Source of the DNA: an uncultured Eubacteriales bacterium
Lineage (GTDB): Bacteria > Bacillota > Clostridia > Oscillospirales > Butyricicoccaceae
DNA: 8,878 bases
Assembly: GCA_934636325.1 (NCBI GenBank)
Contig: CAKUAK010000008.1
Coordinates: 1 to 8,878, forward strand
Direction: 5' to 3'
Position numbers and translations under genes: made by a program. The notes beneath the pieces are model-generated. The model did not search any database and was not told where the DNA came from. It saw nothing but the letters and a program-made list of their open reading frames with translations. Of the stretch, positions 1-6,303 are shown one piece after another. How positions within the stretch are numbered: the first letter of the stretch is position 1; every line of letters starts with the position of its first letter.

Positions 1-3
1 CTG

Positions 4-183
4 TTACATATAGGGGACGAGATAATATTCGAGGTCGGTCATGAATATCGAATCGGTCAGCCGGTGGGTGTCCCCGCGCCCGCGGAACTCGCGGGGGATA
101 TCCGAACCGGCGATCGACGGGAACGAATAGGTATAAGGAACTATCATCCCCGGCGCCGTGCCGAAAGGCTCATATCCTTCCAT
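4..183 (-). CDS. Small uncharacterised protein (59 aa) overlapping the 3' end of tepA
   Basis: I do not recognise this protein. It begins MEGYEPFGTAPGMIVPYTYS, is rich in Tyr, Phe and Pro, has no membrane segment or Cys pair, and ends in the aromatic stretch DLEYYLVPYM before a TAA stop. The ATG lies 11 bases inside the last codons of tepA in another frame. It is preceded by a near-perfect Shine-Dalgarno AAGGAGG with a 6-base gap, which is the main reason for calling it real and fixes the start. The overlap implies translational coupling, so it is probably made together with TepA. In Bacillus a small gene (ylzJ) follows tepA, but I cannot see the YlzJ-type N-terminus here, so I do not assign that name. 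Function unknown. Confidence 0.7.
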   Translation of the reverse strand: MEGYEPFGTAPGMIVPYTYSFPSIAGSDIPREFRGRGDTHRLTDSIFMTDLEYYLVPYM

Positions 184-838
184 CCTGCCCCTCCTTTACC
201 ATCTGCCGCAGACATCCGAGGGCGTCCCGCAGCGAGCCGACGGCGTCGCAGAGCCCAAGCTCGACGGCCTCTTTGCCGTATACCACCGACCCGACGTCGC
301 CCAGCAGCTGGTCGGTGCGCCGCATGAGGCCGCGCAGAACGTCGGGCTTTATCCGGCTCTGCGAGCATATGAAGCCGACGACCCGCTCTTCGATCTTGCG
401 GAAATATTCCATCGTCTGGGGGATGGCCATGACCGTCCCCGACATCCTGACGGGGTGCAGCGTCATGGAGGCGGTGGGAGCGATAAAGCTGCGCCGCGCC
501 GAAACGGCCAGCGGCACGCCGATCGAATGGCCGCCGCCCAGAACAAGGGATACCGTCGGCTTGCTCATGCCCGATATCAGCTCGGCGATGGCCAGCCCGG
601 CCTCCACATCGCCGCCCACCGTGTTCAGGAGTATCAACAGCCCATCGGTGTCGGAACTCTCTTCGATGGCGGTGAGAAGCGGAAGTATATGCTCGTATTT
701 GGTCGTTTTGGTCTGGCCGCCCAGCTCTACATGACCCTCGATCTGGCCGATTATGGTCAGACAGTGGAGACGCCCGCCGATGGCGGCGTCGCCGTTCTGG
801 TCGATATCGCGGCAGATATCATCTGTTTCGTGATGCAA
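170..838 (-). CDS. tepA: TepA-type ClpP-like protease (translocation-enhancing protein)
   Basis: This belongs to the ClpP/crotonase-fold TepA family, found in spore-forming Firmicutes. The B. subtilis member was linked to protein export and processing in the cytoplasm. Visible landmarks, numbered from the TTG start, are the family block LHCLTIIGQIEGHVEL (24-39), TKTTKYEH (43-50), LNTVGGDVEAGLAIAEL (71-87), the serine motif GGGHSIG with S105, and the histidine motif MTLHPVRM with H128. Both catalytic candidates are therefore intact. About 222 residues is slightly shorter than the Bacillus protein. The start is uncertain. The frame stays open up to an ATG at 949 inside coaE, but that ATG has no Shine-Dalgarno and the extension would read through a terminator hairpin. 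A TTG at 838 has GGGGGTG about 6 bases upstream and leaves the expected short N-terminus. The gene follows the Sua5-CoaE frame and overlaps the next small gene. Confidence 0.88.
   Translation of the reverse strand: MHHETDDICRDIDQNGDAAIGGRLHCLTIIGQIEGHVELGGQTKTTKYEHILPLLTAIEESSDTDGLLILLNTVGGDVEAGLAIAELISGMSKPTVSLVLGGGHSIGVPLAVSARRSFIAPTASMTLHPVRMSGTVMAIPQTMEYFRKIEERVVGFICSQSRIKPDVLRGLMRRTDQLLGDVGSVVYGKEAVELGLCDAVGSLRDALGCLRQMVKEGQDGRI
190..196 (-). promoter_or_regulatory. Ribosome-binding site of the 59-aa gene, inside tepA
   Basis: AAGGAGG lies 6 bases before the ATG at 183 and is embedded in the VKEGQ codons near the end of tepA. Its near-perfect complementarity to the 16S 3' end decides that the overlapping small frame is translated. 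Confidence 0.75.
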
Positions 839-873
839 AAAGAACACCCCCGGGGTTAGTATGACCCCGGGGG
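837..873 (-). terminator. Hairpin terminator or attenuator between coaE and tepA
   Basis: On the minus strand CCCCCGGGGT (864-873) pairs perfectly with ACCCCGGGGG (847-856) around a 7-base loop, followed by TGTTCTTTTT. This has the form of an intrinsic terminator placed 15 bases after the CoaE stop. The T tract runs into the proposed TTG start of tepA, and the 3' arm contains its possible Shine-Dalgarno. The element may therefore only partly terminate, or may gate tepA expression. Confidence 0.7.
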
Positions 874-887
874 CGATGTATATAAGA

Positions 888-2510
888 CTAAAGGACAGGC
901 AAATATTTGTCTCTGAAGGAAATCGCAGCCTCTTTGATCTGCTCTGCATTGCCGTTATTTTCGACGCAGAGGTCGCAGCGGCGTATGTAATATGTCCGCG
1001 GCGGCTGATTTTTCATGCGCTGTGAGGCGTCGCTGCGGCTCAGGCCGTCGCGTGAGGCTATGCGGGCGAGGGCTGTCCGGCGGTCGGCGATGACCCCTAC
1101 CGTCATCGTGCAGAAACGGTCAAGGCGGCTTTCAAATAAAAGGGGCACATCGAGGACAACATAGCTCTGGGGACATGCGCCGGCCTCGGCCAGCATTTTT
1201 TCAAGCACGGCGGCGTGGGTCATCTCGTTGAGGGCCCGCAGCTTCTGCGGGTCGCCGAAAACGATGGCGGCAAGCTTTTTGCGGATGACAATCCCATTCT
1301 CGCCGCAGCCGGGATAGGCCTCGATCAGCTTTGCCGAAAGTGAGCTTTCGGGGTCGGCCAAAAGACCGTGATAGACCTGGTCGGCATCGATGACTCTGAT
1401 ATCGCCGCGGCCCTCGGCCAGCGCGCGGCAGAAGCTGCTCTTGCCCGAGCCGCTGGAGCCGGTCACACCTATTATCTGTTTTTTTCCGCATTTTACACAG
1501 GTGAAGCCGGCCGATTTGCGCATGCGGTTGACCGTGCCCTCTCCGCCGCCGAACTCGCGGGGGCATTGGGCCAGGATGCGTTGGGCCTTTGTCGAATCGA
1601 ACCTGCGCAGAACCGAGAATATCCGCCTGCTGTGGCTGGCGTGATCCCACGAAGGACCGAGGGAGTATACCCGGTGAAGGCCGCGGGCGCGCAGCTCGTC
1701 CTTATATTCGTCGAAGCATATTATGCCGTCGCTCTCCCCGGCGTCGGCGGCTATGGCGCGGAAGGTATCCTCCGGCGCGCCCTCATAGAGGACCACCGGC
1801 GATTTGGGGGCGTAATGGCGGTATTTCATGCCGGGTGATTTCGGCTTTTCGCCCTCGGCAAGGCCGACCTTTGTTGCGATATCGGTCTGGGCGCGGCCGA
1901 GGACGGCGGCTATCATCTCTTCGGTTATCGCGCCGGGGCGCAGTACCTTTGCCGTTCCGCCGGTCATGTCGACGACCGTCGATTCGACACCGACGCTCGA
2001 ACGGCCGCCGTCGATGATGAGGGGCACGCGGCCCTTCATATCCTCATAGACATGGCTTGCCGCCGTCGGAGACGGACGCCCCGAGGTGTTGGCCGACGGC
2101 GCGGCCAGCGGGTGGCTCAGCTCTATTATCCTGTGGGCCGCCGGGTGTGAAGGCATGCGGATGCCGACGGTATCCAGCCCGGCCGTCACCACATCGGGTA
2201 TGGCCTCCGAGCGTTTGAGTATCATGGTCAGCGGCCCGGGCCAGAAGGCGCGGCCGAGGGTATAGGCCTCCTCGGGGATGTCGCGGGCGACAAGGGGCAG
2301 CTGATCCCATCTTGCGATATGGACGATAAGAGGGTTGTCCTGGGGGCGGCCCTTGGCGATGAATATTTTTTCCACAGCCTGTGGATCAAGGGCGTCGGCG
2401 GCAAGGCCGTACACCGTCTCGGTCGGTATGCCGACGACCTCCCCGGCCATCAGCTGACGCGCCGCCTCGGCGTATGCTCCCTCCGATGCCTTAAGAAGTC
2501 TTGTTTCCAT
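888..2510 (-). CDS. Fused threonylcarbamoyl-AMP synthase (Sua5/YwlC) and dephospho-CoA kinase (CoaE)
   Basis: One 540-residue frame holds two complete enzymes. Residues 1-335 are Sua5. The YrdC domain carries K53-G-R55...N59 and PSANTSG (138-144), the linker carries SPGMKYRHYAP (225-235), and the C-terminal Sua5 domain ends near NRMRKSAG. It makes threonylcarbamoyl-AMP for tRNA t6A37 synthesis. Residues about 343-540 are CoaE, which phosphorylates dephospho-CoA in the last step of CoA synthesis. It has a P-loop GSSGSGKS (351-358), DAD (375-377) and LDVPLLFE (453-460), and its length of about 198 is normal for CoaE. The ATG at 2510 has GGAGGT 7 bases upstream, and prfA ends 23 bases before it. 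The two enzymes are normally separate. The junction CVKCGKKQIIG contains a seven-A run, and losing one A would give two normal genes (see findings). Domain calls are secure. Whether one or two proteins are made is not. Confidence 0.9.
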   Translation of the reverse strand: METRLLKASEGAYAEAARQLMAGEVVGIPTETVYGLAADALDPQAVEKIFIAKGRPQDNPLIVHIARWDQLPLVARDIPEEAYTLGRAFWPGPLTMILKRSEAIPDVVTAGLDTVGIRMPSHPAAHRIIELSHPLAAPSANTSGRPSPTAASHVYEDMKGRVPLIIDGGRSSVGVESTVVDMTGGTAKVLRPGAITEEMIAAVLGRAQTDIATKVGLAEGEKPKSPGMKYRHYAPKSPVVLYEGAPEDTFRAIAADAGESDGIICFDEYKDELRARGLHRVYSLGPSWDHASHSRRIFSVLRRFDSTKAQRILAQCPREFGGGEGTVNRMRKSAGFTCVKCGKKQIIGVTGSSGSGKSSFCRALAEGRGDIRVIDADQVYHGLLADPESSLSAKLIEAYPGCGENGIVIRKKLAAIVFGDPQKLRALNEMTHAAVLEKMLAEAGACPQSYVVLDVPLLFESRLDRFCTMTVGVIADRRTALARIASRDGLSRSDASQRMKNQPPRTYYIRRCDLCVENNGNAEQIKEAAISFRDKYLPVL

Positions 2511-2533
2511 GATGGAGACCTCCGTTTTGCGGT

Positions 2534-3598
2534 TTATTGCTCTCCCTTGAGCTTTTCGGCCTGATCGGCGGCGATAAGGGCGTCGATGATCTCGTCGAGA
2601 TCGCCGTTCATGACGGCCTCCAGCTTGTGAAGGGTCAGGCCGATGCGATGGTCGGTGACGCGGCCCTGGGGATAGTTGTATGTGCGTATGCGCTCGGAGC
2701 GGTCGCCCGAGCCGACCTGAGAGCGGCGCTCGCCGGCGCGCTCTTTTTCAAGCTCCTGCTGCTTGGCTTCATAGAGCTTGGAGCGCAGGATCTTCATGGC
2801 CCTGTCTTTATTTTTATACTGCGAACGCTCGTCCTGGCACTCGACGACGACGCCGGTGGGGATGTGGGTTATGCGGATGGCCGATTCGGTCTTATTGACG
2901 TGCTGTCCGCCCGCGCCGCCCGAACGGTAGGTGTCGATCTGAAGGTCGGCGGGGTTGATCTCGATCTCGACCTCTTCGGCCTCGGGAAGAACGGCGACGG
3001 TGGCCGCCGAGGTGTGTATCCTGCCCGAGCTTTCGGTCTCGGGGACGCGCTGGACGCGGTGGGTGCCGCTCTCGAACTTGAAGCGCGCCCATGCGCCGCG
3101 GCCCTCGACAAGGAAGCTGATCTCTTTTATTCCGCCGCCCTCGGTCTCGTTTATATTCATGACCTCGATCGAGAAGCGCTTGCGGTCGGCGTACATCGAA
3201 TACATGCGGAAAAGGTCGGCGGCAAAAAGCGCGGCCTCGTCTCCGCCGACGCCGCCGCGGATCTCGACGATGACGTTCTTGTCGTCGTTGACATCCTTGG
3301 GCAGCAGAAGGATCTTGATCTGCTCTTCGATCTCGGCCATGCGTGTCTTGGCCTCGTCGACCTCGGCAAAGGCCATGTCGCGCATGTCGGGGTCGTCGTC
3401 GTGCAGAAGCTCCTGGGCCGTCTCAAGGTCGGCCTGGGCCTGCTTATAGGCGCGGAAGGCCTCGACGACGGGGGTCAGCTCCTTCTGCTCGCGCAGCAGC
3501 TCGGCCGCCCGTTTGGGGTCGTTGTAAAGATCGCCGTCCTGCAGCGCCAGCTCTATCTCATTGAGCCTTTTTTCTACTTCAGCCAGTTTTTCAAACAT
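2534..3598 (-). CDS. prfA: Peptide chain release factor 1
   Basis: Class I release factor RF1, which recognises UAA and UAG stop codons in the ribosomal A site and triggers peptide release. Its 354 residues are normal for the family. The N-terminal coiled domain (1-100) is followed by the acidic VEIRGGVGGDEAALFAADLF segment (111-130). The codon-recognition region is HRVQRVPETESSGRIHTS (180-197). Here the P-x-T tripeptide is P186-E-T188, the RF1 type rather than the SPF of RF2. The catalytic loop is GAGGQHVNKTESAIR, with GGQ at 230-232. The ATG at 3598 has AGAGGT 6 bases upstream. It is the first gene of the minus-strand operon. The methyltransferase gene prmC, often next to prfA, is not present before Sua5. 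Confidence 0.97.
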   Translation of the reverse strand: MFEKLAEVEKRLNEIELALQDGDLYNDPKRAAELLREQKELTPVVEAFRAYKQAQADLETAQELLHDDDPDMRDMAFAEVDEAKTRMAEIEEQIKILLLPKDVNDDKNVIVEIRGGVGGDEAALFAADLFRMYSMYADRKRFSIEVMNINETEGGGIKEISFLVEGRGAWARFKFESGTHRVQRVPETESSGRIHTSAATVAVLPEAEEVEIEINPADLQIDTYRSGGAGGQHVNKTESAIRITHIPTGVVVECQDERSQYKNKDRAMKILRSKLYEAKQQELEKERAGERRSQVGSGDRSERIRTYNYPQGRVTDHRIGLTLHKLEAVMNGDLDEIIDALIAADQAEKLKGEQ

Positions 3599-3655
3599 AT
3601 ATTGACCTCTCTAAAGAAATGATAGGTAAAGCGATGATTTTTCAAATGTCATAAT

Positions 3656-3684
3656 ATTGTACCACATAAGCGGGGAAAATTCAA
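3656..3684 (-). promoter_or_regulatory. Sigma-A-type promoter for the prfA operon
   Basis: On the minus strand a -35 TTGAAT (3679-3684) and a -10 TACAAT (3656-3661) are separated by exactly 17 bases. TGG immediately before the -10 gives an extended -10. Initiation near 3649 would leave a leader of about 50 bases before the prfA ATG. It faces away from the small plus-strand gene at 3701. Confidence 0.75.
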
Positions 3685-3700
3685 ATGGGAGGCGATAAAT

Positions 3701-3859
3701 ATGAGCCATAAAAAGGCAAAAAAAGATAGGCCCGAACCGAATGTCATTCCGCCGGCCGGCATGCGGCCCGATAAAAGGCGCAGGGGCACCGGCGCGGCCA
3801 TGCCCGACCGAAGCAGCCTTGAGGAGGAGATCCGCTGGCGGGTAGAGCACAGCCAGTAA
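3701..3859 (+). CDS. Small basic hypothetical protein (52 aa)
   Basis: I do not recognise this protein. It starts MSHKKAKKDRPEPNVIPPAG and continues with a basic stretch DKRRRG. It ends in an acidic/aromatic helix-like tail, LEEEIRWRVEHSQ, before TAA. There is no signal peptide or membrane segment, and the Lys/Arg-rich first half suggests a nucleic-acid- or surface-binding peptide (inference only). The ATG at 3701 is preceded by GGGAGG at 8 bases, a good ribosome-binding site, and the frame is distinct from any other gene. It is the first of three small plus-strand genes, of which the third is a spore SASP, so a sporulation role is possible. A CATAATA box 45 bases upstream resembles a forespore sigma -10. 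Confidence 0.65.
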   Translation: MSHKKAKKDRPEPNVIPPAGMRPDKRRRGTGAAMPDRSSLEEEIRWRVEHSQ

Positions 3860-3913
3860 TTCCCGGGCAGTATTTCTTTAAAACGGCAGATGATATATCC
3901 GGAGGTGTTACCG

Positions 3914-4078
3914 ATGAAAATGAAGAACGTAGTTATGACAATGGCCGCCGGTGCGGCGCTGGGCGCAGCCGCGGGCATCGCGGCCGAGGAAATGGGCATG
4001 ATCAACTCGCGCCAGCTCAAGTCGCAGGCCAAAAAGGCCGTCAGGGCAATGGAGCAGATGACCGACCGCCTGTCCTGA
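3914..4078 (+). CDS. Small Ala/Gly-rich membrane-associated hypothetical protein (54 aa)
   Basis: The protein begins MKMKNVVMTMAAGAALGAAA. Residues 5-22 form a short Ala/Gly-rich hydrophobic segment with small-xxx-small spacing that could insert in or pack against a membrane. An amphipathic basic helix follows (QLKSQAKKAVRAMEQMTDRLS). Small proteins with this plan (hydrophobic Gly/Ala stretch followed by a KKAVRAM-type tail) are common in Clostridia, but I cannot name a family; it is loosely YtxH-like in layout. The frame is open further upstream to an ATG at 3890, but the ATG at 3914 has GGAGGTG 6 bases before it and is the better start. It lies 54 bases after the 52-aa gene and about 195 bases before the SASP gene. 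Confidence 0.72.
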   Translation: MKMKNVVMTMAAGAALGAAAGIAAEEMGMINSRQLKSQAKKAVRAMEQMTDRLS

Positions 4079-4120
4079 AGCGGCAGGCTCGCGCTCTCCG
4101 ACGCTCGGGCCATGGAGCAT

Positions 4121-4247
4121 GGCATATATTTCTTGTTATATGCCGCCGAAAGACTCAGATAATATGAACGTGACCCGGGAAGACCCGGGGCGCTCATATA
4201 GAAAGCCTTTACCGTTTTTTACTCCATGAGCAGGAAGCGGTAAGGGC
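4121..4247 (+). promoter_or_regulatory. Inverted-repeat-rich leader upstream of the SASP gene
   Basis: Three inverted repeats follow one another: GGCATATA/TATATGCC (4121-4128 with 4137-4144); ATATGAACG/CGCTCATAT with inner CCCGGG pairs around AAGA (4162-4199, one mismatch); and GCCTTTACCG/CGGTAAGGGC (4205-4214 with 4238-4247, one G-U). None is followed by a T tract, so they do not look like intrinsic terminators. A weak forespore-type promoter, TTATA, 17 bases, then GATAATA (4136-4164), overlaps the first two repeats. If that promoter is used, the mRNA leader would carry the last two hairpins. Function is not known. Confidence 0.4.
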
Positions 4248-4273
4248 ACAAAAGAAAAAGGAGAAAGATCGAG

Positions 4274-4468
4274 ATGACAAGCAACAACAAGACAAACCTT
4301 TCCGCCGAGGCCAAGAACGCCCTGTATAACTTCAAGATGGAGACCGCCCGCGAGGTCGGCGTCAACCTCAAGGAAGGCTATAACGGCGACCTGACGAGCC
4401 GCCAGGCCGGTTCCATCGGCGGCCAGATGGTCAAGAAGCTGGTCCAGAAGGCTGAAAATCAGCTGTAA
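4274..4468 (+). CDS. Alpha/beta-type small acid-soluble spore protein (SASP)
   Basis: The 64-residue protein matches the alpha/beta SASP family, which coats DNA in the dormant spore core and protects it from UV and hydrolytic damage. It is later degraded by the germination protease GPR. The conserved first block is NFKMETAREVGVNL (19-32); E23-T-A-R-E27 corresponds to the GPR cleavage site. The conserved second block is LTSRQAGSIGGQMVKKLVQKAENQL (40-64), including the invariant-type GSIGG. The ATG at 4274 has AAAGGAG about 10 bases upstream, slightly long spacing. Expression in the forespore under sigma-G is expected from the family; only a weak candidate promoter is visible. This gene is the strongest evidence that the organism sporulates. 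Confidence 0.95.
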   Translation: MTSNNKTNLSAEAKNALYNFKMETAREVGVNLKEGYNGDLTSRQAGSIGGQMVKKLVQKAENQL

Positions 4469-4499
4469 GCAGGCCGAAATACCGGTCTGAAAGCCGAAA

Positions 4500-4532
4500 G
4501 CCCCGTCTCCCGCGTGATGTGGGGGACGGGGC
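4500..4532. terminator. Bidirectional terminator between the SASP and cyclase genes
   Basis: GCCCCGTCTCCC (4500-4511) pairs with GGGGGACGGGGC (4521-4532) through 12 pairs including one G-U, with a 9-base loop. The plus side is followed by ATTACTGT and the minus side by TTTCGGCTTTC. Both are weak T tracts. The position between two convergent genes supports a shared terminator. Confidence 0.7.
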
Positions 4533-4605
4533 ATTACTGTCAAAAGACCGCCGGAAATATCTGCGTCCGCGCGGATTTTTGGGCAAACCGATATGTGTAT
4601 CGCGG

Positions 4606-6303
4606 CTATTCGCCGTCGAAGGAGAGGACAAAACCGTCACGCCCGGCGCGCTTGGCGTCATAAAGGGCCGAGTCGGCGCGGGAGAAGAGCTGTTCATAGG
4701 TCGGATCCCCTCCACGGCATATTGCCACGCCTACGCTGGCCGAGATATCGACCGACGTTCCGTCGACGGTACAGCGGTATTCCAGCGCCCGGACCAGATC
4801 GCCGGCCTTGCGCTTTACGATGTCGGCGTCGGGCACATTTTTCATGAGCACAAGGAACTCGTCGCCGCCGACACGCCCGACGATATCTGTCGAACGGAAG
4901 GAATCACGTATTATGTGCGAAAGATTGATGATGACCTCATCGCCTCTCAAATGGCCGAAGGTATCGTTGACATTCTTGAAATGATCTATGTCTATGCAGA
5001 AAAGGGCGTGAAGGGCCTCTGGCTCTTCGGCCAAGGCCGCCGCAGCCTTCCTGATGGTGAAATCATGGTTGAGAAGGCCGGTCATGGTATCACGCTCGGC
5101 AGCTATGCGCAGCTGGTATTCGGCCTTCTTCTGTTCTTCGATGTCGATGATCGAGAAGGTCATCATAAGATGGCCGTTGGAGGGATCGATCATGAAATCG
5201 CTGCGGTCCTTGCACCATCTCGTGCCGCTCGTCGTCCGGCAGAGAAACTCGGCCGGCGAGGTATGGCGGTGGGATTCGAACATTTTGATGAGAAAGGCCG
5301 AATCGACGCCAGCTCCGGCGAGGTTCGGGCTGCTATCGATAACCAGCAGCGAATGGAGCTTTGAGGAAAACTCCCCGACCGTCATGCCCCGCCAGTCCTC
5401 CTGGAGCATGGGCAGCGGCGGGACGATGCTGCATTGCAGGACCCGGTCGGCCGAAAGATCCAGCAGGCCGGAGGAATATATCCCCGGCGTCATGGCCAGG
5501 CGATATCCGATCTCCTGCTCATAGCTCATGCGGGCGCGCTGCATATCGCTTATGTCCTCGCTGACGATAAGCGCCTTATAGGGCGTGTTGTCCCCGGCGA
5601 AAAGGGTGCGGAAATGTACATGTTGATAACGGCAGGCACAGTCGTCGTCTCCGGGGGTCTTTAGGACGAGGTCGCCTTCAAGGTCGCCCGAGCGGAGCGA
5701 ATCGAGGGCCCGGACAAGATCGGCGCGGGAATCGGGGTGGACCAGCCCGGTGCGCAGCAGCCCGTCGGGCAGACCCGAGGCAACGGCCTTTGGGGTCGAG
5801 CTGTCGATCCTGTAAAGTGTGTCGCCGCTGACATCGTATTCCCAGACCGACACCGTCGTGCTGCTCAGCGCCGATTTGAGATGAATATCCTCCCAGCGCA
5901 GGCGGTCGTTCTCCTTTGAAAGCCGCAGCTCATAGGTTATATCCCTCGATGTGCCGTAAAGCCCGACGGCCCGGCCGGTCTCGTCGTGGATGACGTATTT
6001 TGAGGTCGAGCAGAAGCGGCCGGCGCCGCCCTCGCCGGGAAGGGGCTCGACATAGCCGATCTTGTCGCAGCCGGTGGAAAGGATCATACGGTCGTCGTCC
6101 ATATACCGCCGGGCTATCTCCGGGTCGTTCGGAAAAATGTCGGCGTCGGTGCAGCCGATGACCGCCCCGGCGTCCCTGACGTTCATGACCTGAATGAAGC
6201 TGGGCGATACGGCGACATACCGAAGATCGGTATCCTTGATGAACATTATGTCGGATGTGTTGTCAAAAAGCGTTTTGAGCGCGGAGAGAAGCAGCGCATC
6301 CAT
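4606..6303 (-). CDS. Soluble PAS-GGDEF diguanylate cyclase
   Basis: The protein makes cyclic di-GMP from two GTP. The catalytic domain (about 404-563) has FCIDIDHFKNVND (435-447) with D438/D440, and an intact GGDEF (479-483). An inhibitory-site RSTD (470-473) lies five residues before GGDEF, so product inhibition is expected. Upstream are a clear PAS domain (about 8-125, starting FDNTSDIMFIKDTDLRYVAV) and two further PAS-like regions (about 140-262 and 270-393), each ending in the typical IxDIxxxK/R-type exit. There is no transmembrane segment or EAL domain, so it is a cytosolic sensor. The frame extends 40 codons further upstream through a hydrophobic stretch. However, the ATG at 6303 has AGGAGG 8 bases before it, while the upstream ATG at 6423 has none, so 565 residues is preferred. 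The signal sensed is unknown. It is divergent from an XRE regulator. Confidence 0.93.
   Translation of the reverse strand: MDALLLSALKTLFDNTSDIMFIKDTDLRYVAVSPSFIQVMNVRDAGAVIGCTDADIFPNDPEIARRYMDDDRMILSTGCDKIGYVEPLPGEGGAGRFCSTSKYVIHDETGRAVGLYGTSRDITYELRLSKENDRLRWEDIHLKSALSSTTVSVWEYDVSGDTLYRIDSSTPKAVASGLPDGLLRTGLVHPDSRADLVRALDSLRSGDLEGDLVLKTPGDDDCACRYQHVHFRTLFAGDNTPYKALIVSEDISDMQRARMSYEQEIGYRLAMTPGIYSSGLLDLSADRVLQCSIVPPLPMLQEDWRGMTVGEFSSKLHSLLVIDSSPNLAGAGVDSAFLIKMFESHRHTSPAEFLCRTTSGTRWCKDRSDFMIDPSNGHLMMTFSIIDIEEQKKAEYQLRIAAERDTMTGLLNHDFTIRKAAAALAEEPEALHALFCIDIDHFKNVNDTFGHLRGDEVIINLSHIIRDSFRSTDIVGRVGGDEFLVLMKNVPDADIVKRKAGDLVRALEYRCTVDGTSVDISASVGVAICRGGDPTYEQLFSRADSALYDAKRAGRDGFVLSFDGE

Noticed and set aside
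158..859. Plus-strand open frame opposite tepA (233 codons)
   Set aside because: It is the mirror of the TepA coding region, and the protein has no recognisable motif.
1201..1650. Minus-1 frame product across the Sua5-CoaE A7 run as programmed ribosomal frameshifting
   Set aside because: A minus-1 shift would join about 90 residues of unrelated frame without any domain. Only a one-base loss (six A) gives meaningful proteins, so classic minus-1 frameshifting is not supported.
2537..3622. Long plus-strand open frame opposite prfA (361 codons)
   Set aside because: It is the antisense of a clear release factor gene, has low-complexity Leu/Gly/Asp composition, and exists because GC-rich codons leave the opposite strand open.
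4119..4229. 36-codon frame MAYISCYMPPKDSD... in the SASP leader
   Set aside because: There is no properly spaced Shine-Dalgarno, it overlaps the inverted repeats, and the composition is not protein-like.
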